DNA of 64,000 nucleotides from Chamaecyparis obtusa. Its lineage: Eukaryota > Streptophyta > Pinopsida > Cupressales > Cupressaceae. Position 1 is the first letter of the stretch; every line of letters starts with the position of its first letter. Positions 37,797 to 48,515 of this stretch are shown in pieces. The stretch lies in the NCBI GenBank assembly GCA_027943335.1, contig BSBK01009269.1, positions 744,001-808,000 of the forward strand, read 5' to 3'. The position numbers and the translations under genes were made by a program. Under the pieces are notes generated by a model. The model made no database searches. It was given only the letters and a program-made list of their open reading frames with translations, and was not told where the DNA came from.

Positions 37797-40700
37797 AATG
37801 AACCAATTGAATCTTCCCTACCCTTGATTGTCTCAAGTATTGCCTCATGGTCTGACTCACGAACCTTCCAAAGAGTTTTATTATGCAGTCTTCCCCCATA
37901 TCTGATCAAGTGGACATTTGATGCAATGACGAGGTTTGAATAATGAAGAATCTTTTTGTGTCTCCCAATCCTCGAACAACCACAACCTAGGGTTCTTCAT
38001 AGCATACCATCTAAGCTATGTACCAGTTACAACCACTGCTCTTATAGGGTATTCTAATTCTTCACCATCGATAACCGAGTGATCCAATTTCTTTTTTGCC
38101 TCAACACAATGACACAAATAATAATCAGTCCCTTCTTCATTGTCTTCAAGTACAATAACAAACAAAACATGGTCTGTAATGATATAAACATAATGAGGAC
38201 ATTAGTTTACTGAATATTTACGATAAAGTACTAAATTTGAGATTATTTGTATGTAGAAAATTTTACCTGGTTGTACTAGATCAGATAAGCGATCAAAGTC
38301 AATAGATGATTCCATTTTTGTTAGTTGTAGTGACTCATGGGGATGATAGGAGGCAAGTAGACTCAAAATATGTGTATACCATTCGTCAACCCATTCTTTT
38401 GACTCACACCCATCCTAATCTTCATCTACACATGATGAACAAAAGCACGCCATATGTTGTGTGTGGATACTCCATGAACCTGCATTACAACTTCTAAAAG
38501 AGTGTAGCTCACTCGATCCTGTCAATGTACGACGATCATCATATGGTGCAATGTTAGTTTCATCCATCAACCAAAAAAATCTACGAACCGTAGACTCACC
38601 TTCATTACCTGGACCCATTGTAGCATTACACCACTGGACAATACATCCCACATCTGACAATGTTGCTTTCTCTTTGTACTTTAATTCTTCACATGCTAAG
38701 GCTCTTTTAATACATGCACCTGCACCATTATGCTCTCCCTTTCCATGACCGGCCTCTATGAAATTTCACATATATTGAATTATAGTAATCTTATGCATCC
38801 TGCACAACCAATAAAACATCTGAGAATTCTTGAATTATGATGCACAATTATCTGACCATATGATATGTCGATGATATTTTATGCCCCTGTTTGCCAAATG
38901 ACCATAAAATAGTTGAAAGCAACCGTGTACAAACTCTGTAGAATGTGAGAGATCATCGCTGATATAAAACCGATACTCCCTCAATATCTTCATGTTCTCC
39001 TCTATATTATTCAGTGCATGCATGAAATCTATATGAACAAATATAGCAACATGTTGAGAGCTGTAATACTTTGCTTGCACCTCATTCTGTGGTTGTAGTG
39101 TGTAGTTCTCTGCAAAGTCCACAATTGAAACAATGGTATCAAGTGGGAATGTGTCCTTGTACAACTTGAATTGCATATCCAACCATCGCGCTTTATGTGT
39201 ATGCCTTGCATACTCAAAATAATATTTTTACAAAAAAGTCCATGAACTGATACACTGGAATTTTTTCAATTACTAAATCACATCTTTTAGCCTCTTTTCC
39301 ATCTTTTAGATTGTATGTCACGGTCTTATATTTTCCAAATTCCACTATTTCTTTACCGATTGCATGCGTACTCTCCATATGTTGACAAATTGGCAAATGT
39401 TGCAAACCTCCACAATCTATGCATGTACCATTCAAGCATGAGAGCTTGTAAAATTGTTGACCATCCACTCTTTCACATAAAATGGTCGATATTAATTCCC
39501 TTGAAGATCTAGGTGGGATATATATGTTACAATTCTGTAAAACATTATTAGAGTGCAAATCTACACATATATTCTTATAAACTTCAAAATGGTTAGAAAA
39601 TTCAATATGTACCCTACAAAAATAAGTTGTGCGTGTGTGATTTATCTTCACATAAAAAGGTTTACACATTTCAAAATATCTCTGAATAATTTTAATTTGA
39701 GGATACATATGCATAAATTTTGCAAAGAATTGTGTCTAAGTTGAATCCAAAAAATGTTTTGGATGTGGAACACAAATTTGACTACCAATCCTCCTTCTTA
39801 CAACATCTCTTTGATTAGGAGATACCCGTGTATTATTCTTCCAAAATTCTTCAATCAAGGATTTCAAAGCTTCAACAATTGCTTTATCTTTTCACGGTAG
39901 TCTACCAGAAAATGCCCATAACTCATTGCTATTTGGATCTTCCACTATTTGATGCCTTCCCAGGGCTCTTATTAGAAACTTTCTACTTATTTTAAATGTT
40001 TTTCTTGTCTTTCTAATGAGTCGAGATTTCTTCATTTGAGCGCTTACTATCGTTGATGTAAGTACACGTTGTGTGACATTACTATCTTTCATGCATGATG
40101 TAGAACCCACACTCTCATATGCAGTCATTATATTCTTTACAATAGATTTTTCACTTGACTCATCCATCATTCTTAGCCCAAGAATCTTCATGATGGGCCT
40201 AAATTTCAGATTTCTCATCATTTCAACAAATAGTTGACATTTTCGTGTCATGTTTAAATTCTCAAAAAATGATCTCCAAATACAATTATCATTTCTTTGA
40301 CAAGTACACTTGGGAATCTTGTTAGGCATTTCTTGAAAAATGTTAGTATCAATATGAATCAAATATTTTGGCTTTCTATAAATAATTCTAGGAGCATCAA
40401 AAATATTATGTGTGAATTGCGTACCATCTTGAGTGCCTTCAACATGAGACGATGTTGTGCCTACACCTTGGGATGTAGACAATGGTGTGCCTTCAACATG
40501 ATACAAGGGTGTTCTCACACCTTCGAAAGTACACAATGGTGTGCCTTCAACATGATAAATTGGTGTGCCTCCACCTTCGGAAGTAGACAATGGTGTGCCT
40601 TCAACATGATACATTGGTGTGCCTCCAACATTGGATGATGATGTCTCTTGAGCTTGGGAACTCATAGATGATGTCCCCTCATCTTCATTATTCAATTATC

Positions 40701-40917
40701 TTGTTTCACACAAGTTTCTCATTCATTGTCTTTTAGTTTCCAATTCCAATTCTCTCTTACTTTGTATTGATGTTTCATGTTCCTCATCCAAAGAAAAATC
40801 TTCTTGTATGTTATCTAATTTTTTTTGTTCATGAAGTTGTCTCATTCTTTCCCTTTTCTTCTCTTTGCCTCTTTCATGCTCTTTCGGTGTTAAATTCTTT
40901 TCTCGTTTCCTTGGCAT
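37797..40917 (-). pseudogene. Gene B of the 17-kb element: transposase-like protein, relic
   Basis: From ATG 40917 down, one frame (with stops) runs to about 39214 and, after one frame change, on to 38267; an intron (38266-38175, GT-AG) leads to a last exon ending near 37797. Order: a basic Lys/Arg/Glu-rich N-terminus, Gly-Thr-Pro-His-Val-Glu repeats (40640-40420), a Cys cluster (KCTCQRNDNC), a second one (CLNGTCIDCGG), then VDFAENY with NEVQAKYYSSQH, IIWSDNCAS, FIEAGHGKGEHNGAGACIK and a Trp/Cys-rich C-terminal part. I recall this DFAENY / SDNC / GHGKG set from uncharacterised eukaryotic transposase-like proteins; the two Asp are plausible metal ligands. Stops at 38835 (TAA), 39892 (TGA) and a TAG near 39737 fit Gln or Arg codons after C-to-T. 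Function is inference; superfamily unassigned. Confidence 0.65.
40420..40640 (-). repeat. ~60-bp coding minisatellite in gene B
   Basis: Four units encode variants of G-T-P-x-Y-H-V-E-G-T-P-L-S-T-S-E-G. The units alternate two ~30-bp halves (ggtgtgccttcaacatgata and ggtgtgcctccaccttcgg), so the repeat is itself built of a doubled motif. Confidence 0.9.
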
Positions 40918-41339
40918 GATGATGATTTCTACATATGAATTGATTACAATTTTAAAAATATAATATAAATGTAAAACAATAAGTCAAATTATAATATAAA
41001 CCTCTTACAATATGACAAATTATAATATAAATTTATTACAATTATATCAAATTATGTATTGAACAAGTCTATATCATACCAATTTTAAACCAAAACACTC
41101 TTTATTCACATTTGAAATGTAAAAAAATAGAAAACTTACCTCAATCGATAAATTTCGGTGATAATGATTGACTTTCACAATTCGATGTTGATTTTTAAAC
41201 AAAAAGATGGTGCAAATTGATAGAATATGCTTCTTTGTCACTATCAACACCATGAAAAGTGAATACTTGTCAGATAACACACAGAACTCAGACAACATAC
41301 AAAAAAAGTGGGCCTCTTTCACGAGATCCTTGGCAAAGA

Positions 41340-41462
41340 AGGTCGTTTATTTTAGTTTTGCATAGCGCGAGCGTGCTATAGCATGTGTGCCCTATGCAAA
41401 ACTAAAAAGTTTTATGAATACTCTTGAATAGGGCGTGCGCCCTATGCAAAACAAGAAAAAGG

Positions 41463-41529
<67 letters not shown>

Positions 41530-41579
41530 GGTGAAAGAAGGTAATAAGGGGGAGAGAGAGAGGGTGAGAGAGAGGGTGA

Positions 41580-41613
<34 letters not shown>

Positions 41614-41778
41614 GGGGTGAAAGATGGTAATAAGGGAAAATATAGAGGGTAGGAAGGTGGAGAGAGAGAGAGAGAAGGGGATATATAGGGTAGGAAGGTG
41701 GGAGAGAGTATATGTGTGTGAGAGAGAGAGAGGGGATGAAAGAGGGTAATAAGGGAAAATATAAGGGGTGGGAAGGTG

Positions 41779-41840
<62 letters not shown>

Positions 41841-43021
41841 ATATGTGTGAGAGAGAGAGAGAGGGGGTGAAAGACAGTAAGAAGGGAAAATATAGAGGAT
41901 AGGAAGGTGTAGAGAGAGAGAGAGAGAGAGAGAACTCTCTCTCTCTCTCTCTCTCTCTCTTACTTTGACTATTTCTCATCACTATTTAAATCTAAGACTT
42001 AAAAAGGGTGCATTCCCTATAGGGTGAGTGCACTATTGAAATCTATGACTTTCATAGGGCGCACACCCTATGGAAGTCATAGATTTCAGTAGTGCGCTCA
42101 CCTTATAGGGCGTGCGCCCTATAGGGCACACACACTTTGTAAGGCATTTAAATTTACCAATCCTAAGGCTTGGATTTGCCTTGGAGATCCAACCTAAAGG
42201 CTTGGACGATTGAAATAGGCCTAAGACATGTTTTCCAGCAGACATACAAAAAAATGACATCTTTTTATGTGTGCTCCTCGTCAGGTTTACTCGTGGCTCA
42301 AGAACGTAAAAATTAGACAATGTGATATTGCAAATCTCTCTGTTAGCTATCTAAGCATATAATTTATTTTGAATTCTGATTATGTTAAGTTTTTCAACTC
42401 TAATTTCTTTTGTGTGTATGTTCATTTTTTGTAAAAAACCAACATCTAGTATTTTGGGCATAGATTTTGGCTCGTTCATTGAATTTTGCAACAAGTCACA
42501 TTTTAAGAAACTAGACTCCATTCTACACACTTTAAAAAAAAATTTGATTTTCGATTAGTTTTAAATGATTTCTAGGGGGAGCACACATAAATTTCATGTT
42601 TTTAGGATGTGTGCACTTCGCAGATTCATCAAAAATTATACTTTCATAAAAAAATTACCAAAAAATTCCAGGTTAAACTACGTGGTGTTAGCTAACTTCT
42701 CACTAGAGCGATTTAAAAAATTCAAAAAAAAAGTTAACATTTTAGGGGGAGCACACTAGACGCTATGTTATATTTTTTCACAAAAAATAGGACCACTTTT
42801 TGTGCTCCCCCTTTTTGAGGGCCTTAATTTGCACCATTTTCAAAATAAGTTAGTAGTTTAGGAACTAGATTCAGAGTATTACAACTCTTGTTTTTGTCAC
42901 ATCTTAAAATTTTGAGTCTAACTATCTTCAATTTCTTGTTGAAGTTTACAGTTTGCTGATTTCAGGAAAAAAGTGGCATCTTGTACCCCCTTTTTGGTCC
43001 CCCATCTTTGTGCACTTACCC
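41340..43021 (-). repeat. Right terminal inverted repeat arm
   Basis: Reverse-complement partner of 25880-26952, longer because of a microsatellite block (41468-41965). Holds several CCCTATAGGG-centred or GGGCGTGCGCCCTATG phrases (41380-41445, 42015-42130) and a local inverted pair around 42030-42095 (gaaatctatgactt and its complement). Confidence 0.7.
41468..41965. repeat. (AT)n and (AG)n/(CT)n microsatellite complex
   Basis: An (AT)n run (41468-41498) is followed by several (GA)n runs separated by gggtgaaagaaggtaataaggg-like spacers that recur about four times, ending in (CT)n at 41936-41960. Long open frames here are only simple-repeat artefacts. The repeated spacers show that the block itself was tandemly duplicated. 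Confidence 0.92.
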
Positions 43022-45220
43022 ACCTCTTAAATATTACCTGAAGGATTTGTGTTGAATGGTAGTTAAATATTCCTTTCAATCAGTTATGGAAGATGTGGAA
43101 GCAGTGATTGTGATATGGTGAATGGGATGGGATCTTTATCAAAAGCATTAGTTGATCATGGAAACTTCATCTTTGATATACAAATTCATTGAGTGAAGGA
43201 TAATTGGACTTTAATTCTTGTGTAAAACTAGTTTGCTCCAACTTTCATTAATGTATATGATGATTAGTGCAAAATATTTTTATTTTGGTAGGTAAATAGT
43301 AGTTGAGTGGGCTGCACTTAAATATTAAAAATTTATTTTAACATCTTCAATAATACAAAACTAAAATAACATCATTGTTGAAGGGTATTTTAGCAGACCA
43401 ATTTTAAACATAAAAAAATTAAGCTTGAAAAAAGTAAGTCAATTTTGACTATTTAACACTTCTAATTTGACTATTTAACACTTCTAATCTAGGAGTTATT
43501 TATTGGTGTGTGATGTTTCCACGTGGGAATTTTAGCATAATATTACCCACACCCAATAGTTTCATATCTAGGAGTCATTCATTGGTGTGTGATGTTTCCA
43601 CCCAAAAATTTTAGCATAATATCACCCACGCTCAATAGTTTCATATTCTTCTGGTTGGCCACATGAGCACCTTATTATAACTAGCAATTGCACCTTGGTG
43701 TGCAATGGGTACACCGAAGAGGTTTGGAAGGTCAATTAGAAGACTTTTTTGGTCTATTATTTTCTTACATTTGTGCACCACATGACTTCAATTGGTAGCC
43801 CATTTAGAAAATGATGTTATTTGTGGTAACAATGACCTTTCACATTATTAGTGAAGACCTTCATTTTGTGGCACCAATCTCGATGCATTGGTGATGTCAT
43901 ATTGTGTATTTCCATGGTTTTCATGAATTCATGTGTGTCATTTGGTGTCTAACATGTGTTCATGTCACAAGTGCAATGCAAAAAATTGTTTGAATCTAAT
44001 GTTGGTCCATATAATGTCTTGTGTGAAAACTTGGGGCATTACATTATGAGAATGTCTAGAAATGATTTGAAGTGCTTAAATAAAATTTTGCGATGGATAA
44101 AATTGTTGAAGTATTTTAAGTTTTCACTGTCTCATTGATTTCATGTGATTTTTTGGCTTGAGTACATGTGAAGTTTAGAAGTCTATTAGAATTTTTCTTT
44201 TTTCAATAGAATGTTCCACTTAGCAATTGAACCATCTATGAGAAAGCATCAATGGAGAAACGATATTTAACTCAACGATACACTCAATTAGAAGGATTGA
44301 AACATGAATGTTGTTGGATCTAGATTGATACCTACTAGCCACATTTGGGATAATCATTTAAGAGCTTCCTTACTCACCTGATTCAACACAAATCTTTTAA
44401 TCATTGTAGTCCACGAGACTACATTTTGCTTTGGCATTTTTTCAAATAGGTGTCATGCACCCTCTACCATCCTCATTCACATATATCCTACTATTACAAA
44501 ATTCTATGATACGACATCTCATTCTAGCATTTCCTCAAACAACTAGTATGCATTTTTCACTCTAAATTTTGCACGTATCATGTTATCATAGCATTCCATG
44601 ATACTGCATTTCTTTGTGGCATATTAATGACACGTTGAAAGCATCATCAAGTTTACCATTCTAGAAATACCCTGCAACCATGGAAGTCCATGAGATCACA
44701 TTTGATTCAGGCATTTTCTCAAACAAATTGCATGCCATTTACATGTCCCCTTTCCTGACACACACAACAATAATTGCATTCCAGGATACAAAATTTTGTA
44801 TTAAGACATTTTGTTAGAAACTTGATGTGCATCATCGATTCTAACTCATTTCACATACTTTGTAATCCTTGCATTTTGAGAACCAACATCTAAAATAATA
44901 GTTTCATTGCATCTATAATTTGATTTTTATTTAGGTATTGAGTTTAGATATATTCAAGTGATTTTAATATAGATTTGGATTTGTAGGGCATAGCTTTCCT
45001 ACTGCCTCCATCTCGAGTACATGCATGGCTCAGAAACTGCTTTCATTGTTTTAATATTAATTATTTATAAATTTAAAAAATAATTGATAATCAATATTTT
45101 TCTTGAAACATAAAATGAAAGGCATTAAAGTGACTTAACCATTCTAAAAAATGCAAATGAAAAAGAGGGGTGATCGCCAAATTTCAAGCTTGGTCATCGC
45201 TCTAAGAAAATTCTTTCCCC
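43022..45220. other. Intergenic, no gene recognised
   Basis: AT-rich DNA between the 17-kb element and the MITE. Contains the duplication at 43487-43645 and a short doubled phrase (tgactatttaacacttctaat, 43446-43487). No protein homology seen. Confidence 0.55.
43487..43645. repeat. 79-bp tandem duplication
   Basis: Two copies with few differences: atctaggagt(t/c)att(t/c)attgg to caatagtttcat, starting at 43487 and 43566. Confidence 0.88.
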
Positions 45221-45223
45221 TTA

Positions 45224-46115
45224 GGGCCCGTTTGGGTGTTGGAATATGAAATGCCAATTCCAATCAATTCTGGAAGATACAAATCCTGAAAATGATTTCC
45301 AGAATATGTGTTGACCCGTTTGGTTCACCTGGAAGATGACTAAGAAGATGCATAAGGAATTTTAATTCTTTATTTTAATTTCTTTAAATATGGTGTGTGT
45401 ATATCTATATATATACACACATACAAGTGTGTATATATACACATATGCACACATGCATATATATACACATACACACATGTGTGTATTATGTGCATATATG
45501 TGTGTATATACATGCATATATACATATACACACATATGTATATATACACACACATGTGTGTGTGTGTACATGCATGTGTATACACACACACATGTGTGTA
45601 TATATATAACATGTGTATATACACACACACACATGTGTGTGTGTGTGTATATATACACACACACATGTGTGTATATATAAATACACATGTGTATATATAA
45701 ATATAATATATATACACATATGTGTATATATACACAAATATACACATGTGTGTATATACATATACACACATTTGTGTATATATATACACATATACATATG
45801 TGTGTGTATATATAAATATATGTATATACATACATATATGTATATACACATGTATATATACACACATGTATATATATACATCCTCATAGTCATGGATCCC
45901 ACAAAATATTAAATTTGGCTCTATAAAAATTGGAATTGGAATTCGAAATTCCAATTCCACCTATTTGAGTGGAAGATGAAATGCCCATTTTGGGGGCAAA
46001 TTGGAATTTCGAAATTCCAATTCCAATTTTTTGGATGGACACAAACATAGAATTAACATTATTCGGAAATCTAATTCTAGAATATCTAGTCTAATTCGAG
46101 CACCCAAACAGACCC
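45224..46115. mobile_element. PIF/Harbinger (Tourist-like) MITE with TTA target duplication
   Basis: The left end GGGCCCGTTTGGGTG (45224) and right end CACCCAAACAGACCC (46115) are inverted repeats with two mismatches. TTA flanks both sides (45221-45223 and 46116-46118), the target duplication typical of PIF/Harbinger elements. No transposase is present, so it is non-autonomous. About half its length is a purine/pyrimidine-alternating microsatellite. Confidence 0.85.
45394..45890. repeat. (TG/CA/TA)n alternating microsatellite inside the MITE
   Basis: Nearly 500 bp of interleaved acac, tgtg and tata runs, almost strictly alternating purine and pyrimidine. Open frames on both strands (Tyr/Ile/Cys/Val/His-only peptides) are artefacts. 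Confidence 0.93.
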
Positions 46116-46439
46116 TTAGTGTTTCCAAAAATGACTATACAACATCAAAGTGTCTTGACAAGATATTTTTTCATATTTGATAATTAAATAAAAAATTAGA
46201 ATATAATTGTATCTAAATTTAAATTTAAGTATTAAATATCAAAAAAACTGTCTTGTCAAGACACTTTTAATATGTTAATAGCCAAACCAATTGCAATGTT
46301 TCCTCTTTTTTTCCCATCAAGATATTCAACAAGATTAGAATTGGGTAAAGCTTTTCCAACTTGAGAAGCAAATAAAGGCAGACATTTCTATTTGTCCGTT
46401 TCACACTTTTCCAACATAATCCTTCTTAGCTAGAACCAA

Positions 46440-47020
46440 TGAGAGAAGCGTTTCGACCATATTTATGTTGCCTCTAGCTGCAGCCACGTTCTAAGGGGTT
46501 GTTTGGCTGAAATCTCTGATAGAAACTGAATTTCTAGCTTCTCCTTCTGTAAATCCCAATCTGAAACCGATTTACTTGGTTTTTTTGTTGAAAAGTAGGC
46601 AATCACTTCGGCATTGTCATAAGTTTCGCCTATTGTGTAATATATAGTAGTTTGCCCGTCACAATCCTTGCTATCTATTAGGTTTCTGTTAACCTTCATA
46701 AACTTATGACAAAGCCATTTCCGTCCAAGAAAAACAATGACATGAAGCACGTTTCTTTCGTATTTATCACCCGTAGCAGCTTTTCAATAATTTGCAATGC
46801 TATATCAGCTTCTTCAAGAGGATCGGCCCCTTGAACAAATCCTTCATTAAAAGGATTAAGTTTTTTTTTCCTCACTCACATTTACGTTGCTGAGGATTGC
46901 ACCCTTGGCAACATAGTAGAGTGCGGTTTTCCCTTCATTGTCTCCTTCGAAAGGATTCGCTACTCTATCAAGAAACGTTTGAACAAGATCTGCATACCCC
47001 ATTCGTGAACTCTCATGCAA
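46440..47020 (-). pseudogene. Ankyrin-repeat protein fragment
   Basis: Minus-strand translations in more than one frame show ankyrin-type units: FLDRVANPFEGDNEGKTALY with YVAKGAI (47000-46900), DSKDCDGQTTIYYTIGE with AEVIAYF (46660-46590) and, after a frame change, NINMVETLLSL (about 46470-46440). The G-x-T-x-L-x-x-A helix-turn pattern is clear. A frameshift near 46480 and another near 46790-46870 split the reading frame. Ankyrin repeats bind proteins; the parent gene cannot be named. No start codon context or C-terminal membrane part is visible. Confidence 0.7.
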
Positions 47021-47226
47021 ATATGCTGACAGTCGGTGGGTACTACTTTAGCTTCTCAAAATAAGATTTTGGTCGGCTGGGTAGTGACAACAGCCACGCA
47101 ACCATACTCTCAACCAATCTGTGGAAGTAACCCAATTCATATAAATAGTGACTCAGCAGTTGATGGGACAGTAGTGAGGGAGACTACGAATAGTCAGCAA
47201 GGAAGGTAAGGCAATAGTAGAACGAA

Positions 47227-47736
47227 CTATGCAGTTGATTATTTCTACCTATTATGACTGTTGACATTTATTAATTATGATATTGCTCTCAGGATTCAAT
47301 TGTGTAGTTTTTTGAGTGAAACTCATTGACCCATAATTCATGAGTAGTGGTTCACACAAACCCATCTCTCATGAGAATGAATGGAACACTCAGCACTCAT
47401 TAGATAGCCCCTTGAATCCTTAAGGGGCTATCTAATGAATTATGGGTCAATGAATTTGACTCAAAAAACTGAGTGCTAAGTGTTCCATTCATTCTCATGA
47501 GAGATGGGTTTGTGTGAACCACTACTCATGAATTATGGGTCAATGAGTTTGACTCAAAAAACTACACAGTTGAATCCTAATAGCAATATCACAATTTGAC
47601 TTGCTGTCAAAAAATATCTCCTACTTATCAATTTATTAATTAAATTGATAAATAAAAACATTGGTTTTGTAATTTTTAATTTAATTAATAAATATAAATA
47701 AATTGTCCTCTCAAGTAGAAATAATCAACTGCATAG
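47227..47736. mobile_element. Foldback / MITE-like inverted-repeat element
   Basis: Ends are perfect 22-bp inverted repeats: CTATGCAGTTGATTATTTC plus TAC at 47227-47248 and its complement at 47715-47736. Inside, ~120-bp arms 47279-47400 and 47470-47592 are almost perfect complements, and the loop holds a further hairpin (CATTAGATAGCCCCTT and its complement, around 47398-47436). The transcript would fold into a long stem. No coding sequence and no clear target duplication. Confidence 0.85.
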
Positions 47737-48141
47737 ACGCTAGACATAGCCATCAAATTCAGGAAATATGGTTGGTCTGCCACCTGTCATAGTAAAATTA
47801 TGCAAGCTAACGACACGTACTGTCACTACTTAGGTGAAAAATCAACGGACGAAAATGTTTCAATCATAATTATTGTGAGTTTTAAACCATTGATTTACAA
47901 ACTCAGCCAGTACATCTCAGATAAGAGACGTCTTCGGCATAAAGATAGTAGAGGATGTTTTCGATTGGGAGGATAGTAGGCCTTAACACAAAGCTTTACA
48001 ATAATGCAAGCAATCATTGAAATTAGAAGTGAGCGATTGATTAGAGTGTCACAACTTAAACCAACTGCAATATTAACCTTATTAAATGATTTAAAAAAAA
48101 CATCATTAATAGTAATTAAATTTTCTGGACGTTTTCTAACA

Positions 48142-48515
48142 TATAATGCTCAGGAGGTTCCACCTTAGGAGGTATGAGCGAACTATTCGCCACCAACTCA
48201 TCCATAACCTCAGCCTCCCTTCTCAACCACGCATTCAGAGAAGCCACCATAATTCAACCGCCGAGCCTCCGCATGGGCTCCCTTCTTACACGCACTTGGT
48301 ACAATACGAAAACATCCCATCCATCCAACAAGTCCATGTGACCGTACTCCACCGCCACGAAATGATAAGCCGGAGCGCAGAACTCTCGGAAAAAATCGAC
48401 GTGGTTCACGCCGGTCGGAGCGCAGGAACAAGACAAAACATTCGCTTTCATGGGGCCCAAACCAGAACCTACAAGTAACGTCGGAATATTAAGTGTTCCC
48501 TTTCGTAAGATAAAC
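48142..48515 (-). pseudogene. Chlorophyllase pseudogene fragment
   Basis: On the minus strand, from about 48500: NIPTLLVGSGLGPMKA, CAPTGVNHVDFFREFCAPAYHF, VAVEYGHMDLLDG, then out-of-frame sequence, REPMRRLGG, stop, and a readable C-terminal part (ASLNAWLRREAEVMDELVAN). It corresponds to residues about 187-310 of the first chlorophyllase. Exon 1, the GHSRGG nucleophile and the DPVDG Asp are missing, there is a frame-disrupting deletion after LLDG, and a TGA after RRLGG. Inverted relative to both intact genes and 2.3 kb from the second. Non-functional third paralogue. Confidence 0.93.

Larger units (their letters stand above)
25880..43021. mobile_element. ~17-kb terminal-inverted-repeat transposon with two inward-facing genes
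   Basis: The left end (25880: gggtaaacacaccaagatg, caaaaagggggta, gccactttttt-like, cctga) is matched in reverse complement by the right end (43021 backward: gggtaagtgcacaaagatg, caaaaagggggta, ccactttttt, cctga). Further in, both arms carry caagcc-ttaggcttgg-type phrases and repeated palindromes around CCCTATAGGG. Between the arms are a plus-strand multi-exon relic gene (27095-29360) and a minus-strand transposase-like relic gene (40917-37797), convergent as in MuDR-type autonomous elements, plus host-gene fragments and tandem repeats. No convincing target-site duplication is visible, so the exact ends are approximate. Family unassigned. Confidence 0.72.

Noticed and set aside
41392..41982. 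Long Ser/Leu-rich open frames on the minus strand
   Set aside because: They arise from (CT)n repeats; no codon structure other than simple repeats.
45362..45960. Overlapping Cys/Tyr/Val/His-rich open frames on both strands
   Set aside because: Artefact of the TG/CA/TA microsatellite inside the MITE.
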